Shown here one piece after another: positions 20,096-28,999 of a stretch of DNA of 64,000 nt. Positions within the stretch are counted from its first letter, which is position 1. Every line of letters starts with the position of its first letter. The stretch comes from Candidatus Thiodictyon syntrophicum (GTDB lineage: Bacteria > Pseudomonadota > Gammaproteobacteria > Chromatiales > Chromatiaceae). A program made the translations under genes and the position numbers. The notes below the pieces were generated by a model. It had not been told where the DNA came from. It searched no databases and worked only from the letters and a program-made list of their open reading frames with translations. The stretch spans positions 1,765,501 to 1,829,500 of the forward strand of contig NZ_CP020370.1 of the NCBI RefSeq assembly GCF_002813775.1. The letters are read 5' to 3'.

Positions 20096-20770
20096 CAAAG
20101 CTGTGCTCGTCGATGAAGCTGACCAGGCCGAACAGTTCCAGGAGTGAGTTCTGTAAGGGCGTTGCGGTGAGCAACAGCTTGTGCCTGCCGGCCAGGGCCA
20201 GTTTCAGGGTATTGGCGATGACGTTGGACGGTTTGTAGACGTTGCGCAGGCGGTGTGCCTCGTCGATGACCACCAAGTCCCAGGCGGTGGCCTGGACATC
20301 GGCCGCCCGGCTCTTGGCGAACTGGTAGGAGCAGATGACGACCTCGGGCACCTCGAAGGGGCGGAACTGGCCCTGGCGGATCGCGGCGTTGTAAGACTTG
20401 GCCTCAAGGAGTCGGCAGGGCAGGAAGAATTTCTCGGTCAACTCCTGAAACCATTGCTTGCGCAGGTTCGACGGGGTGATGACGAGGATGCGGCGGCGGC
20501 GCTCCGCCCAGCGCTGGGACAGGACCAGACCGGCCTCGATGGTCTTGCCGAGGCCCACTTCATCCGCCAGCAGGGCACCCTTGGACAGGGGGGAGGCGAA
20601 GGCAAACAAGGCCGCATCGACCTGATGGGGGTTGAGGTCGACCTGGGCGCTGGCAACGGCACCAGCGAGCCGCTCGGGACTGTCCGGCGGGAAGCGGCGC
20701 GTCAGTTCAAAGGCGATGTACTTGGTGTGGTAGTCCGTGAGGCTCATGGGTCAACCAGGGCATTGGCCTG

Positions 20771-21511
20771 TCAAGTCAACACGGCAACGCAAGCCGCCCA
20801 CACCTCGGGGTGCTTGGCGCGCAGTTCACAGAATGGGCTCAGGTTCTGACCGGTACCGTAGCGGTACCAGCCCAGCAACCCGTGGTCGTCCACTTCGTCC
20901 AGTTGTTCGCAGAGCGCATCGGCATCAATGGTGTCTTCCTGCAAGGCAAGTTCGACCACTATCAGAATGCGCTTGTGGGTCTTGCGGTAACCGGCCTCCA
21001 AGGCCTCGCGGCGGTCTAGCTGGAGCAGTTCCACGGTTTTCACGCCATGTAACGACGGGGCGTTGGTAGCGAGGTCGAAGCGGGCCACGAAGTTGTAAGT
21101 GTCAGGATTGAAGTCCAGAAAGTCCCAGGGATTGACCGCCGTGGGGTCTACCAGCAGCGGTAATCCGTTCGCATCCAACGGGAAGAGGTTACCCTTGAAG
21201 CGCCCGCACTCAGTACAACAGAGGAGCATATTCGGCCATCCGAACATGCGCCCCGGGTAGGGCGTCTTTGGCCAAAAGTGCTCGATGTCCGTTCCGTGAG
21301 AATCTCCGCAATACATACAGCGCTCGCGCTCCCCCGCCATGGCCTTAAGCGTCTTGAGTACGGTCATCAACGGTTTGGTTTTCCGCGCGCCTTTCCATTC
21401 TCGTTCGATCTTCAAGGTCCCGCTTACCCACTTTTGATCGGCCCTCTGCTGACGCCGATCAAGTGCAAGCTGTGTCGACGCCGGCAGGCGGCTACGTGTG
21501 ACCCGCCGCAT
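20771..21511 (-). CDS. HNH endonuclease, PtuB-like Septu component (246 aa)
   Basis: Probable nuclease effector of a two-gene Septu-type antiphage system. The HNH zinc-finger form is clear: CMYCG (C65, C68), DIEHFWPK with the catalytic-type H78, then PNMLLCCTECGRFKGNLFP with a second cysteine pair. The gene begins 3 bases after the stop of the AAA ATPase, the standard PtuA-PtuB order and spacing. It ends 23 bases before the helicase start. The C-terminal 130 residues match no domain I can name. Confidence 0.82.
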   Translation of the reverse strand: MRRVTRSRLPASTQLALDRRQQRADQKWVSGTLKIEREWKGARKTKPLMTVLKTLKAMAGERERCMYCGDSHGTDIEHFWPKTPYPGRMFGWPNMLLCCTECGRFKGNLFPLDANGLPLLVDPTAVNPWDFLDFNPDTYNFVARFDLATNAPSLHGVKTVELLQLDRREALEAGYRKTHKRILIVVELALQEDTIDADALCEQLDEVDDHGLLGWYRYGTGQNLSPFCELRAKHPEVWAACVAVLT

Positions 21512-21514
21512 TCG

Positions 21515-22816
21515 TCAGGGCTCCTCGTCGCCGGCCGCGAAAATTTCTAGCTGCTTTTCCTTCTCCTTTTCATCCTTGGTAAGCTTGGCGCCGGCCCGCT
21601 GCTTGGCTTGCAGTCCAGCCAGCGTAGCGCGTCCCTCGACAGCCCGCGGGGAGCGCGTGTTTTGCAGGCCGAAGGCCGCCGTGAGCAGGATGGTATCTGG
21701 CCGCGAGGCGATGACTTTCCTATATTCCTGTTCGGTCAGCGCCCTGGGCGATGCGCTGCTGCCCGGTTCCGGCAACACGAAAAGACCGTTGGGATCGGCT
21801 GCCTGGCAAATGATGGGGCTATGGGTGGTGACCAGGAACTGGATGTTGGGGAAGTGCCGCTTGAGCCAGAACCCGATCTCGCGCTGCCATTCCGGGTGCA
21901 GATGGGCATCGACCTCGTCGATGAGGACCACTCCACTGCGTTTGATGCGAAGCGTCCCATCGACTCGCTCGGTCAGCTCCTCGGTGCCGTAAGCGCTGAT
22001 CAGGTGGCGCAGGATGTCCGTGAGCAGGGCCAGGGCCGCGCGATAGCCATCGCTCATCTCCTCCCAGGAGAGTTGCACCCCGTTGCGATCCCTGAGCCAG
22101 AGGCCATCGGAGTCAACGCGATCGACGACGATCTGATTCGGCATCAACTCATCGCGGAGGATCTCAAGCAGCAACTCCAGTTGTGCCCGTTCAGCCGCCC
22201 GGTTTTCCAGTGCCTTGTGGTTGAGATTACGCAGCCACTGATCCACTTCAGCCAGGGAGGCCGCCTCTTGGAACATGGTAACGAAGCGCTCAGTGGAAGG
22301 GGAAACCATCTGGCGTGCGGTCTCGGGGGAGGCGCCGAAGACCCGGCGGAAGGGGCCGTAGCCGCAGGAGAACCAGCCCTTGGCATCGTTCGACCAGATG
22401 CTGCGATCCGGGGTCACATAGTTCCTTTGGTTCTGCTTCTCGGCGGGAATGATGGATTGAAGCGAGACCTCCCGGCCGCCGTTGATAAAGACCAGCTTTG
22501 CCGGAAAGCTCGTCAGGGTTGTTCGACCAGAGTCCGCGAACGAGTCATCCTCAGGGCGTCTTACGATCTCCAACTGAATCGACGCTTCGCCGCCGCTGCC
22601 ATCACGAATCCAACCCTTAAAGCTTGTTTGCAGCGCCCGGGCTGTATCTTTGCCGGCGAGAGCAATCGCAACGGCCTTCAACAGGGTGCTCTTGCCGGAA
22701 CCGTTATCGCCGGTGAAGACTGTCCACCCCGCGTAGCTGCCATCGGGCCGACCGAGGTCGAACGCCAGATCGGCGAAGCCGCGGACGTTCTTCAGGATCA
22801 CCTTGCCGATATACAT
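21515..22816 (-). CDS. AAA/ABC-type ATPase, PtuA-like Septu component (433 aa)
   Basis: Single-chain SMC/ABC-like ATPase of the AAA_21 kind (MYIGKVILKNVRGFADL start). Walker A is GDNGSGKST (about residues 31-39), a signature-like WEEMSDGYRAALAL precedes Walker B GVVLIDEVDAHLHPEWQ (about 297), and the His-switch lies in LVTTHSP. The start at 22816 is chosen because GGGGAGG lies 6 bases upstream. In Septu, PtuA assembles with the HNH protein PtuB and gates its nuclease activity through ATP (family knowledge). It follows the DUF262 gene by 59 bases. Confidence 0.85.
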   Translation of the reverse strand: MYIGKVILKNVRGFADLAFDLGRPDGSYAGWTVFTGDNGSGKSTLLKAVAIALAGKDTARALQTSFKGWIRDGSGGEASIQLEIVRRPEDDSFADSGRTTLTSFPAKLVFINGGREVSLQSIIPAEKQNQRNYVTPDRSIWSNDAKGWFSCGYGPFRRVFGASPETARQMVSPSTERFVTMFQEAASLAEVDQWLRNLNHKALENRAAERAQLELLLEILRDELMPNQIVVDRVDSDGLWLRDRNGVQLSWEEMSDGYRAALALLTDILRHLISAYGTEELTERVDGTLRIKRSGVVLIDEVDAHLHPEWQREIGFWLKRHFPNIQFLVTTHSPIICQAADPNGLFVLPEPGSSASPRALTEQEYRKVIASRPDTILLTAAFGLQNTRSPRAVEGRATLAGLQAKQRAGAKLTKDEKEKEKQLEIFAAGDEEP

Positions 22817-22875
22817 GGGCCCTCCCCTTGTCTGTGGTGGTGAATCGATCGGATCCGGCTCATTTCGATGACTCG

Positions 22876-24594
22876 TTACGCCAGTTGCGCGATGCGCCAG
22901 ATCGAGGTGGCCTGGTTGGCCATCCAGACCTGACGGGCGGCGATGCGCTCGGGCGTCCATTCGGCGTAGTCCTGCGCCAAGAGATGGGTGATGGCAAAAC
23001 CGCTGCGCGCGTAGGCGGTGCGCTTGACCGGGTATGGGGCATTACCCAGGTCCCGGTTGGCCCCCGCCTGCATCAGGGTCAGATTGCCCAGGCGGTCGGC
23101 CAGGGCCTCGGCCTCTGCGTCCGTGAAGCCGTTCCAACCCGCCTGTGCATTCTGGGGCAAGACGTGCTCCAGGGTGAAGGCATCGCTGGTGAAATCGTAG
23201 TCGTGTTCCGGTGCCAGGTGACGCTCCAGGGCACAAAGGATGTAGCGGGCCACGCGGTTATTGCGCGATTGGGTGGTGCGAATGGTCTTGTCGGCGAAGG
23301 CGGCGCGAAAGGCGGCATCGTTTGGGTAGACGCCGGTCATGGCGGTCAGGGCGACGCTTAAGGACGGGATCTCGCTGCGGGCGATGCGCTCGGCAACCGC
23401 GTTGTAGGTGCGCTCCTGCTCGGCCGGGCTGTAGCCGCAGATGACGTTGTAGCGTAGCGAGATGACGACGCAGGTGCGCACCAGGCCGATGAATTCGGTT
23501 TCCGCAAAGTGGCGCCTGGCCGACAGGAGCAGGGGGAAGGGCTGGCGCACATTGAAGGTGCGCAGGGTGCCGGCCAGGGCCTTGAGTTCCCGCGGCCAGT
23601 CGGAAAGTTCCGGGGACGACAGGGCCAGATAGGTATCCAGGTCCTCTTCCATGTCGCGCAGGAGTTGGAAGACGGCCTCGCGGGTCTTGACCTGGCCGCG
23701 AATCGTCTTGAACAACTCGGCCTGGCGCGCGAAGGGGCGGCGGCTGTTCCAATGCACGCGCAGGAAGTCGGGAAAGCTCTCGGCCCCCAGGCGCCCGACC
23801 ATGGCCTCCCAGCGCCCTTCCAGGTTGCGCAACTCATGGTCGTTTTGCCCGCCCCGGTCCAGCACCGAGAACAGGTAGTTCTTGAGCAGGTCGGTGGCGG
23901 AGAGTCTCACCCCGCGGGCGTTGAGGGTCTCGAAGACCTTGTAGGCGTTCAACTCGTCGGTCACGGTGATGACGGTGAAGAAGAGCCGGTCGGTCAGGTC
24001 CTCGGCCAGTTGGGCCAGACGCGGGCCCTGGTCTGCGGTCTCCTGTTTGAGGCCCTCCCCAATGCGCTTGTCGAACCACTCGAAGGCCTTGCGCAACAGG
24101 TGCTCGGAGGCCCGGAAGCCGCGGCGCGGCAAGTGCCCCAGGGGGACGAGATAGTCCTGGAAGTAGCTGTTGTTGTTGCGGTTGAGGGTCAGCTTGGGGC
24201 GCGAGACCAGGGTGACGGGGTCGAGATAGCCGATGTAGGTCTGGCGGATCTGGGTGATGCGCCGGGCGTTGTCCGCCGGCTCTTTGCCCGCGTCGACCAG
24301 GCGTTGCAGGTGTTTGAGGATAGCCAGGATGATGATGGTAACCGTGGTCAGGCGCTGTTGGCCGTCGATGACCTCGAAGGTCTTATCGTCGGGTGACTGG
24401 AGGACCAGATAGCCCAGATAGTGGGCCGGCTCGCCGTCGGGTTGCAGGGTGCCCTGCAGGTCCAGCCACAGGTCCTCCCATTCCTCGTCGGTCCAACTGT
24501 AATCGCGCTGGAACCGGGGGATGCGGTAGCTCAGGCCGTTGCCGATGAGCTTGCGGAAGGTATTGTTCTCGGTCTTGAAGTTGGTTGCGGCCAT
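22876..24594 (-). CDS. DUF262/DUF1524 protein, GmrSD/type IV restriction-like (572 aa)
   Basis: Two-domain protein related to nucleases that target modified phage DNA. The N-terminal DUF262 (ParB-like) domain shows YRIPRFQRDYSW (about residue 22) and VIDGQQRLTTV (about 75), the nucleotide-binding signature. The C-terminal DUF1524 HNH-type region has FTLEHVLPQNAQ and DRLGNLTLMQAGANR. No deletion is evident. It is the first gene of the leftward defence run, so its upstream region (24595-24751) should hold the operon promoter. Whether it works with the neighbouring ATPase/HNH pair or independently is unknown. Confidence 0.88.
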   Translation of the reverse strand: MAATNFKTENNTFRKLIGNGLSYRIPRFQRDYSWTDEEWEDLWLDLQGTLQPDGEPAHYLGYLVLQSPDDKTFEVIDGQQRLTTVTIIILAILKHLQRLVDAGKEPADNARRITQIRQTYIGYLDPVTLVSRPKLTLNRNNNSYFQDYLVPLGHLPRRGFRASEHLLRKAFEWFDKRIGEGLKQETADQGPRLAQLAEDLTDRLFFTVITVTDELNAYKVFETLNARGVRLSATDLLKNYLFSVLDRGGQNDHELRNLEGRWEAMVGRLGAESFPDFLRVHWNSRRPFARQAELFKTIRGQVKTREAVFQLLRDMEEDLDTYLALSSPELSDWPRELKALAGTLRTFNVRQPFPLLLSARRHFAETEFIGLVRTCVVISLRYNVICGYSPAEQERTYNAVAERIARSEIPSLSVALTAMTGVYPNDAAFRAAFADKTIRTTQSRNNRVARYILCALERHLAPEHDYDFTSDAFTLEHVLPQNAQAGWNGFTDAEAEALADRLGNLTLMQAGANRDLGNAPYPVKRTAYARSGFAITHLLAQDYAEWTPERIAARQVWMANQATSIWRIAQLA

Positions 24595-24694
24595 GGTGCC
24601 TCCGCCGGGCTGGCTGGCGGGCGAACGGTGACGAGCGGCTGATCTTTATCTTGGTTGGCGGATTCTACACGTAATAGTGAGTGGCTTTGATGCA

Positions 24695-24744
24695 CCGGGG
24701 CAGGATGCCCCGGCTCCTGTGTCGGGGCAGGATGCCCCGGCTCC
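24695..24744. repeat. Tandem GGGGCAGGATGCCCC hairpins
   Basis: Two copies of CCGGGGCAGGATGCCCCGGC-type palindromes lie head to tail, 27 bases apart. They sit between the 3' end of the histidine kinase gene and the start of the defence run and could terminate transcription in either direction. A similar GGGGCG-type hairpin occurs at 59.55 kb. Confidence 0.6.
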
Positions 24745-24751
24745 CGGCGGA

Positions 24752-27700
24752 TCAGTCGGCCAGCACGCTGCCGATCAGTTCGACCAGCGCACGGTTATCG
24801 AGCGGTTTGCGCAGGACCCGCGCCGTCGGGTCCATGGCGGCGGCGTCGGCGGCGCCGGCGGGGTCGCCGGTCATGAGGATGACCGGCAGTTGCGGCCGGT
24901 CGCAGCACAGGGCACCGTAGAGGGCCAGACCGTCCAGGCGCGGCATGGCGATGTCCGACAGGACCAGGGCGACGGCCGGCTCCAAGGCCAGACGGTCCAG
25001 GGCGTCGGCGCCGTCGGCGGCCGTAAAGACCTGGTAGCCGGCGGCGACCAGCACCCGGGACAGGGCGTTACGGACCCGTTGGTCGTCATCGACGACCAGG
25101 ATCTGGGGACAGGTTGGCGGTCCGGCCGGCTGGGGCCGCGCTGCGTCGGGCGCCAGGGGGACGGGCGGCAGGACCGGCGCCCCCGGGGGCTGGGCGGCAG
25201 CGGGTCGGTCGGTGCGGGGCAGCCAGAGACGAAAGCAGGTGCCCGCGCCGGGCACCGAGCGCACCTGGATGGCGCCGTGGCTGCGCAGGGCGAATTCGCG
25301 CACCATGAAGAGGCCGAGCCCGGTCCCGCGACCGCGTGACTTGGTGGAGAACAGGGGTTCGAAGATGCGTCGGCGCACCGCCTCGGTCATCCCGGTCCCG
25401 GTGTCGCGCACACTCAGCTCGGCCCGCTCCCCCGGCCCCGGGTCACCCAGGTCCGGGGGCTCCGGGTCCGGATCGGTGCGCGCCGCTACGCTGAGCGTCA
25501 GGCGCCCGCGCGCGCCCATGGCATCGCGGCTGTTGAGTGTCAGGTTGAGCAGCGCGGCCTGGAGCAGGGCGGGGTTGACCAGGGCGCGCACGCCCGGCTC
25601 CAACGCCAGAACCAGTTCGATGCCGGGCGGCAGCAGTCGGCTCACCAGCGGCGCGAAGGCCTCCACCAGCGCCCCCAGGTCGCAGGGGACCACGCTGCGG
25701 TCCTCGCCGCGCCCGAGCGAGAGCAGGCCAGAGGTGACGACCTTGGCCTGCCCGATGGCTGCCTGGGTCTCGTCGAGGACCTCGCGCGCCGCGGTGCCGC
25801 CGCTGTCCACCGGCAGCAGGCGCCGCAGGTATTGCAGGTTGTTGCCGATCGCCCCCAGCACGTTGTTGAAATCATGGGCCACGCCCCCCGCCAGGTGGCC
25901 GATGACCTCGCGCTGGCGCGATTGCAGCAGCCCACCCACGACCGCCTGCTCGCGCAGGTTGGCGCTGATACGGCTCGCCACCAGCTGCAGGATCTGGTGT
26001 TCCGGTTGGCCGCACCCGGGGCAGCGGCGACGGTCCGCCAGGTCCAGGACGCCGTGGTGGGGCAGGCCTTCGGCGTCGCTCCAGTTCAACACCACCCGGG
26101 CCAGGAAGCTCAGGCCGGTGCCCAGGGCGGGGTGGTGCACCCCTTGGGGTTCGGGCTCGGTGCGGCAGGGCTGGTCGAGGTCGATGGGTCCGTCCAGGGG
26201 GACCTCGCGGGTGGGCCCGCCGGCCAGCCTCCCCACCGCGGCGATCAGGCGGTAACGCCCGTCGCGGACCTCCGCCAGGGCGGCGAGTTCGACCCCGAGG
26301 GAGGCGCAGCCGAAGCGCAGAAGCTCCGCCAAGTCCTGGTCGGCGGGTTGATAGCGGGTCCCCAGGCGGCAGAAGGCCTCGAGCTTGGCGCTGTAGTCCT
26401 GCAAGGCCAGTTCCGCCTGGGCTCGGGCCTCTTCCGCACGCTGCCGTTGCGTGATGTCCTGGACCAGACCGAGCGGGATCGGGGGCCCGCCGCAAGGCTC
26501 CGGCAGCATGGCGACGCTCAGTTCGCCCCACACCAGGGTGCCGTCAGGCCGCAGATAGCGCTTGGTCATCTGGTAGCTGTCGCGCCGGCCCGCCACCAGT
26601 TCCTGGAACAGGCCCATATCGGTGTCCATATCCCCGGGGTGGGTGAAGTCCTCGAAGCGCAGCGACTTGATGGTTGCGGCGTCGCGTCCCAGGAGTCGCT
26701 CCAGGGCGGGGTTGACGAAGCGGGGCCGCCGGTCGGGCCCGACGATGGCCATGCCGAGCGGTGCCTGTTCGAAGACGGCCCGAAAGCGTGCCTCGCTCTG
26801 TGCCAGGGCCGTGAAATTTTCGCGCAGGGCGGACTCCATCCGGGCGAAGGCGGCGGCCAGTTCGGCGGTCTCGCGCAGGCGGCTCGGGCGGGGGGGCGGC
26901 GTCGGGTCGGCGTGGTCCAGGCGCCCGGGCAGGCGCCCGGCGGCCTCGGCCAGGGCGGCGATGGGTCGGCCGACCCGCCGGCTGAGAAAGAAGGCGCCGC
27001 TCAGGGCGAGCAGGGTGATGAGACCCAGGCGCCAGAAGACCCCGAGTTGGACCTCTTGCAGGGTCTGCACCGGCTGGGTCGCCGCGAACTCGGCCACCAG
27101 TCGCACCGGCGTACCGTCCAGGGTCAGCGGGGCCTCCAGTTGGTAATGGCCCTTGCGCCAGCGCTCCATGCGCGAGTACCCGGGGCGCCGGGCAAGGTGG
27201 AAGCGCAGACCGGCCGGGGGCCGCGATTCCGCCCGGTCGGGCCTCGCGGCGGCGTCCGGCGCCGTGAGCGTCAGTTGCAGCCCCTGCGCCTGGGGCATCA
27301 GTTGCGTGATCCGGGTCACCAGTGCCGGCAGTGCGTCGCGGGCTACCGCCAGGGTCGGCGGCGGGTCCGCGGCGGCGAGGTCGGCGCGACTGAGCCCCAG
27401 CGCCAGGTTCAGGGTATCGGCGACCCCCTGTTCCATGGCCTCATTGAGGCGCTGATTCTGCCAGATCGAGACCCCGAGCGACGGGATCAGGACGGCGAGC
27501 ACCAGGGTGACGAACAGGAAGTCGCTGAAGGACGCGGCCGCCGGGCGGCGCCGCAGTCCCAGGAGGCCGATCGCCAGGGCCCCGGCCAGGGCTGCATTGA
27601 GCACCCCGTTGATGGCCTGTTTGAAGGCGACCAGCAGCACCTCGGTCATGCTCATGGCGAGCGGTCCGCCGTAGCACAGCGCTACCAGGGGCATCCCCAG

Positions 27701-28054
27701 GAAGACCCAATAGAGCCCGTCCAGGGCGGCCAGCGGCAGCACCTCGCCGCGCGGGCGCAGGTAGTGCCGCAGCAGGCCCACGCTCAAGGCCTCGGCCAGG
27801 GTGATCAGCCAGGCGTAGGGGTGGTGCCACAGCAAGATGGTGTAGGCGCCACCCACCGCGGCGACCAGGACGCCGGCGCCCGTGCCCAGCCACTTGATCG
27901 CCAGCATGGCGAAGAGCGAGCCGAACACCAGGTCCAGCCCATAGGCCATGGGCAGGTGCACGAGGCTCCCGGCCCCGGCCGCGGCAGCGAGGCCGACCAA
28001 CAGGGCGAGGTCGGGTATCCGCTCCGGGCGGGTGTAATTAGGCGGGTTCGGCAC
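24752..28054 (-). CDS. Membrane hybrid histidine kinase with PAS, GAF-like and receiver domains (1100 aa)
   Basis: Inner-membrane sensor kinase. The N-terminal half has about six hydrophobic segments, a short periplasmic-type region and another membrane segment followed by a HAMP-like linker. Then come a PAS domain (ARFRAVFEQAPLGMAIVG), a GAF-like region, a HisKA box with the phosphohistidine in GGVAHDFNN, an ATPase domain (N-box TLNSRDAMG, DTGTGM, GTGLGLF) and a C-terminal receiver (VVDDD, LSDIAMPRLDG, lysine in RKPLDN). The start is set at the GTG at 28054, with AAGG upstream. An in-frame start at 28171 is possible but would overlap the divergent regulator. The divergent OmpR-type gene is the likely partner. 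Confidence 0.87.
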   Translation of the reverse strand: MPNPPNYTRPERIPDLALLVGLAAAAGAGSLVHLPMAYGLDLVFGSLFAMLAIKWLGTGAGVLVAAVGGAYTILLWHHPYAWLITLAEALSVGLLRHYLRPRGEVLPLAALDGLYWVFLGMPLVALCYGGPLAMSMTEVLLVAFKQAINGVLNAALAGALAIGLLGLRRRPAAASFSDFLFVTLVLAVLIPSLGVSIWQNQRLNEAMEQGVADTLNLALGLSRADLAAADPPPTLAVARDALPALVTRITQLMPQAQGLQLTLTAPDAAARPDRAESRPPAGLRFHLARRPGYSRMERWRKGHYQLEAPLTLDGTPVRLVAEFAATQPVQTLQEVQLGVFWRLGLITLLALSGAFFLSRRVGRPIAALAEAAGRLPGRLDHADPTPPPRPSRLRETAELAAAFARMESALRENFTALAQSEARFRAVFEQAPLGMAIVGPDRRPRFVNPALERLLGRDAATIKSLRFEDFTHPGDMDTDMGLFQELVAGRRDSYQMTKRYLRPDGTLVWGELSVAMLPEPCGGPPIPLGLVQDITQRQRAEEARAQAELALQDYSAKLEAFCRLGTRYQPADQDLAELLRFGCASLGVELAALAEVRDGRYRLIAAVGRLAGGPTREVPLDGPIDLDQPCRTEPEPQGVHHPALGTGLSFLARVVLNWSDAEGLPHHGVLDLADRRRCPGCGQPEHQILQLVASRISANLREQAVVGGLLQSRQREVIGHLAGGVAHDFNNVLGAIGNNLQYLRRLLPVDSGGTAAREVLDETQAAIGQAKVVTSGLLSLGRGEDRSVVPCDLGALVEAFAPLVSRLLPPGIELVLALEPGVRALVNPALLQAALLNLTLNSRDAMGARGRLTLSVAARTDPDPEPPDLGDPGPGERAELSVRDTGTGMTEAVRRRIFEPLFSTKSRGRGTGLGLFMVREFALRSHGAIQVRSVPGAGTCFRLWLPRTDRPAAAQPPGAPVLPPVPLAPDAARPQPAGPPTCPQILVVDDDQRVRNALSRVLVAAGYQVFTAADGADALDRLALEPAVALVLSDIAMPRLDGLALYGALCCDRPQLPVILMTGDPAGAADAAAMDPTARVLRKPLDNRALVELIGSVLAD

Positions 28055-28170
28055 TGGCGTCAACCTTGAATCTGACTGGCAGCCTGTCAATTGTTGAAAA
28101 TTCCCGGGATCGAGCGCGCGGGGGGAGCGATAATGAGGGGCCGGCCGATACACTATGCGATTATTCACCA

Positions 28171-28902
28171 ATGACCGACAACCCGCGCATCATTATCGTC
28201 GAGGACGATGTCCCCCTGGCCCGCAGCCTGCAACGCCTGTTGGTCGATGACGGTTGCGACGTGTCCCTGGCCTTCGACGGGACCGAGCTGAAACGCCTGC
28301 TGCGGCACGGCGAGGTCGACCTGGTGCTGCTGGATCTCAACCTCGGTGCCGAGGACGGCATGGACATCGCACGCGAACTGGGCGGGACCAGTGCGACCGG
28401 GCTCATCATCGTCACCGGGCGCGGGCGCAAGTCCGATTGCGTGACCGGGTTGGAGGCTGGGGCGGACGACTATGTGACCAAGCCCTTCGATCACGATGAA
28501 CTGCGCGCCCGCATCCGCGCCGTGTTGCGCCGTCGCCGGCGGGGGCGCGACGGGGTGCCGATCCTGGTGGTGGGTCCGTATCGGCTCAACACGGCGGACC
28601 GCTGCCTCAGCCTCGAGGGCAGCGGCGCCCGGGTCGAGTTCACCGGCCGGGAGAGTTTCCTGCTCGCCTGCCTGATGTCCCACCCGGCCGAGTCGGTGCA
28701 CCGCGCCGACCTCACCCGCGGCGACTCCTGGAACCCGGACGACCGGGCGACCGACGTGCATGTGAGCCATATCCGGCGCAAGCTGCAGGACGCCGGGATG
28801 TCCGGGCTCTGCATCCAGCCGGTGCGGGGTATCGGCTATCGGCTCACGCTGGCCCCGCCCGCGGAGTCGCCCGCGGAGTCGCCCCCGCCCGCTGGACCCT
28901 GA
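28171..28902 (+). CDS. OmpR/PhoB-type response regulator (243 aa)
   Basis: DNA-binding regulator acting with a sensor kinase, probably the divergent hybrid kinase. The receiver shows IIIVEDDVPLARSL (acidic pocket), LVLLDLNLG with the phosphoacceptor aspartate, and YVTKPFDHDEL with the conserved lysine. A winged helix follows (ATDVHVSHIRRKLQDAG, then VRGIGYRL). The C-terminus has a short proline/alanine tail (PAESPAESPPPAGP). The start at 28171 (MTDNPRIII) is preferred over an in-frame ATG at 28066, which would add an unrelated 35-residue extension. No strong ribosome site is visible. Confidence 0.92.
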   Translation: MTDNPRIIIVEDDVPLARSLQRLLVDDGCDVSLAFDGTELKRLLRHGEVDLVLLDLNLGAEDGMDIARELGGTSATGLIIVTGRGRKSDCVTGLEAGADDYVTKPFDHDELRARIRAVLRRRRRGRDGVPILVVGPYRLNTADRCLSLEGSGARVEFTGRESFLLACLMSHPAESVHRADLTRGDSWNPDDRATDVHVSHIRRKLQDAGMSGLCIQPVRGIGYRLTLAPPAESPAESPPPAGP

Positions 28903-28929
28903 AGGCAAGCGGTCCGCCGCAACGTCGCG

Positions 28930-28996
28930 CAGCGACGCCGTGGGAGCGGCTTCAGCCGCGACGGGCCGCGCGGGAACGCGGCTGGAACCGCGACGC
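28930..28996. repeat. REP-like hairpin
   Basis: Contains GTGGGAGCGGCTTCAGCCGC, a palindrome typical of gammaproteobacterial REP sequences, followed by a degenerate second arm. It separates the regulator gene from convergent yjbQ. Confidence 0.7.
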
Positions 28997-28999
28997 GAT

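Larger units (their letters stand above)
16150..20747 (-). pseudogene. SNF2/RapA-like helicase split by an IS insertion
   Basis: The N-terminal part (read from 20747) begins MSLTDYHTKYIAFELTRRF and has Walker A DEVGLGKT (residues 62-69), VVIDEAH and LLTATPLQN. The C-terminal part (ending at 16150) has KAIIFTESRRTQSYL, ATEAGAEGINLQFC and QRIGRCHRYGQ, the SNF2 motif V/VI region, then a coiled-coil tail. Removing the IS and one CAAAG copy joins the halves in frame through FIDEHSFGDLKSFREQF and gives about 954 residues with no other damage. Helicases of this type are frequent partners of type III-like Mod/Res genes. It starts 23 bases after the HNH gene. Confidence 0.9.

Noticed and set aside
11020-20747. 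BREX or DISARM system
   Set aside because: A methyltransferase and SNF2-like helicase are present, but no BrxZ/PglZ, BrxL, DrmA or DrmB-type gene; type III-like Mod/Res fits better.
25832-28069. 745-codon rightward ORF opposite the histidine kinase
   Set aside because: Antisense shadow; low-complexity Q/G/A text and no motif, while the opposite strand holds a full kinase.
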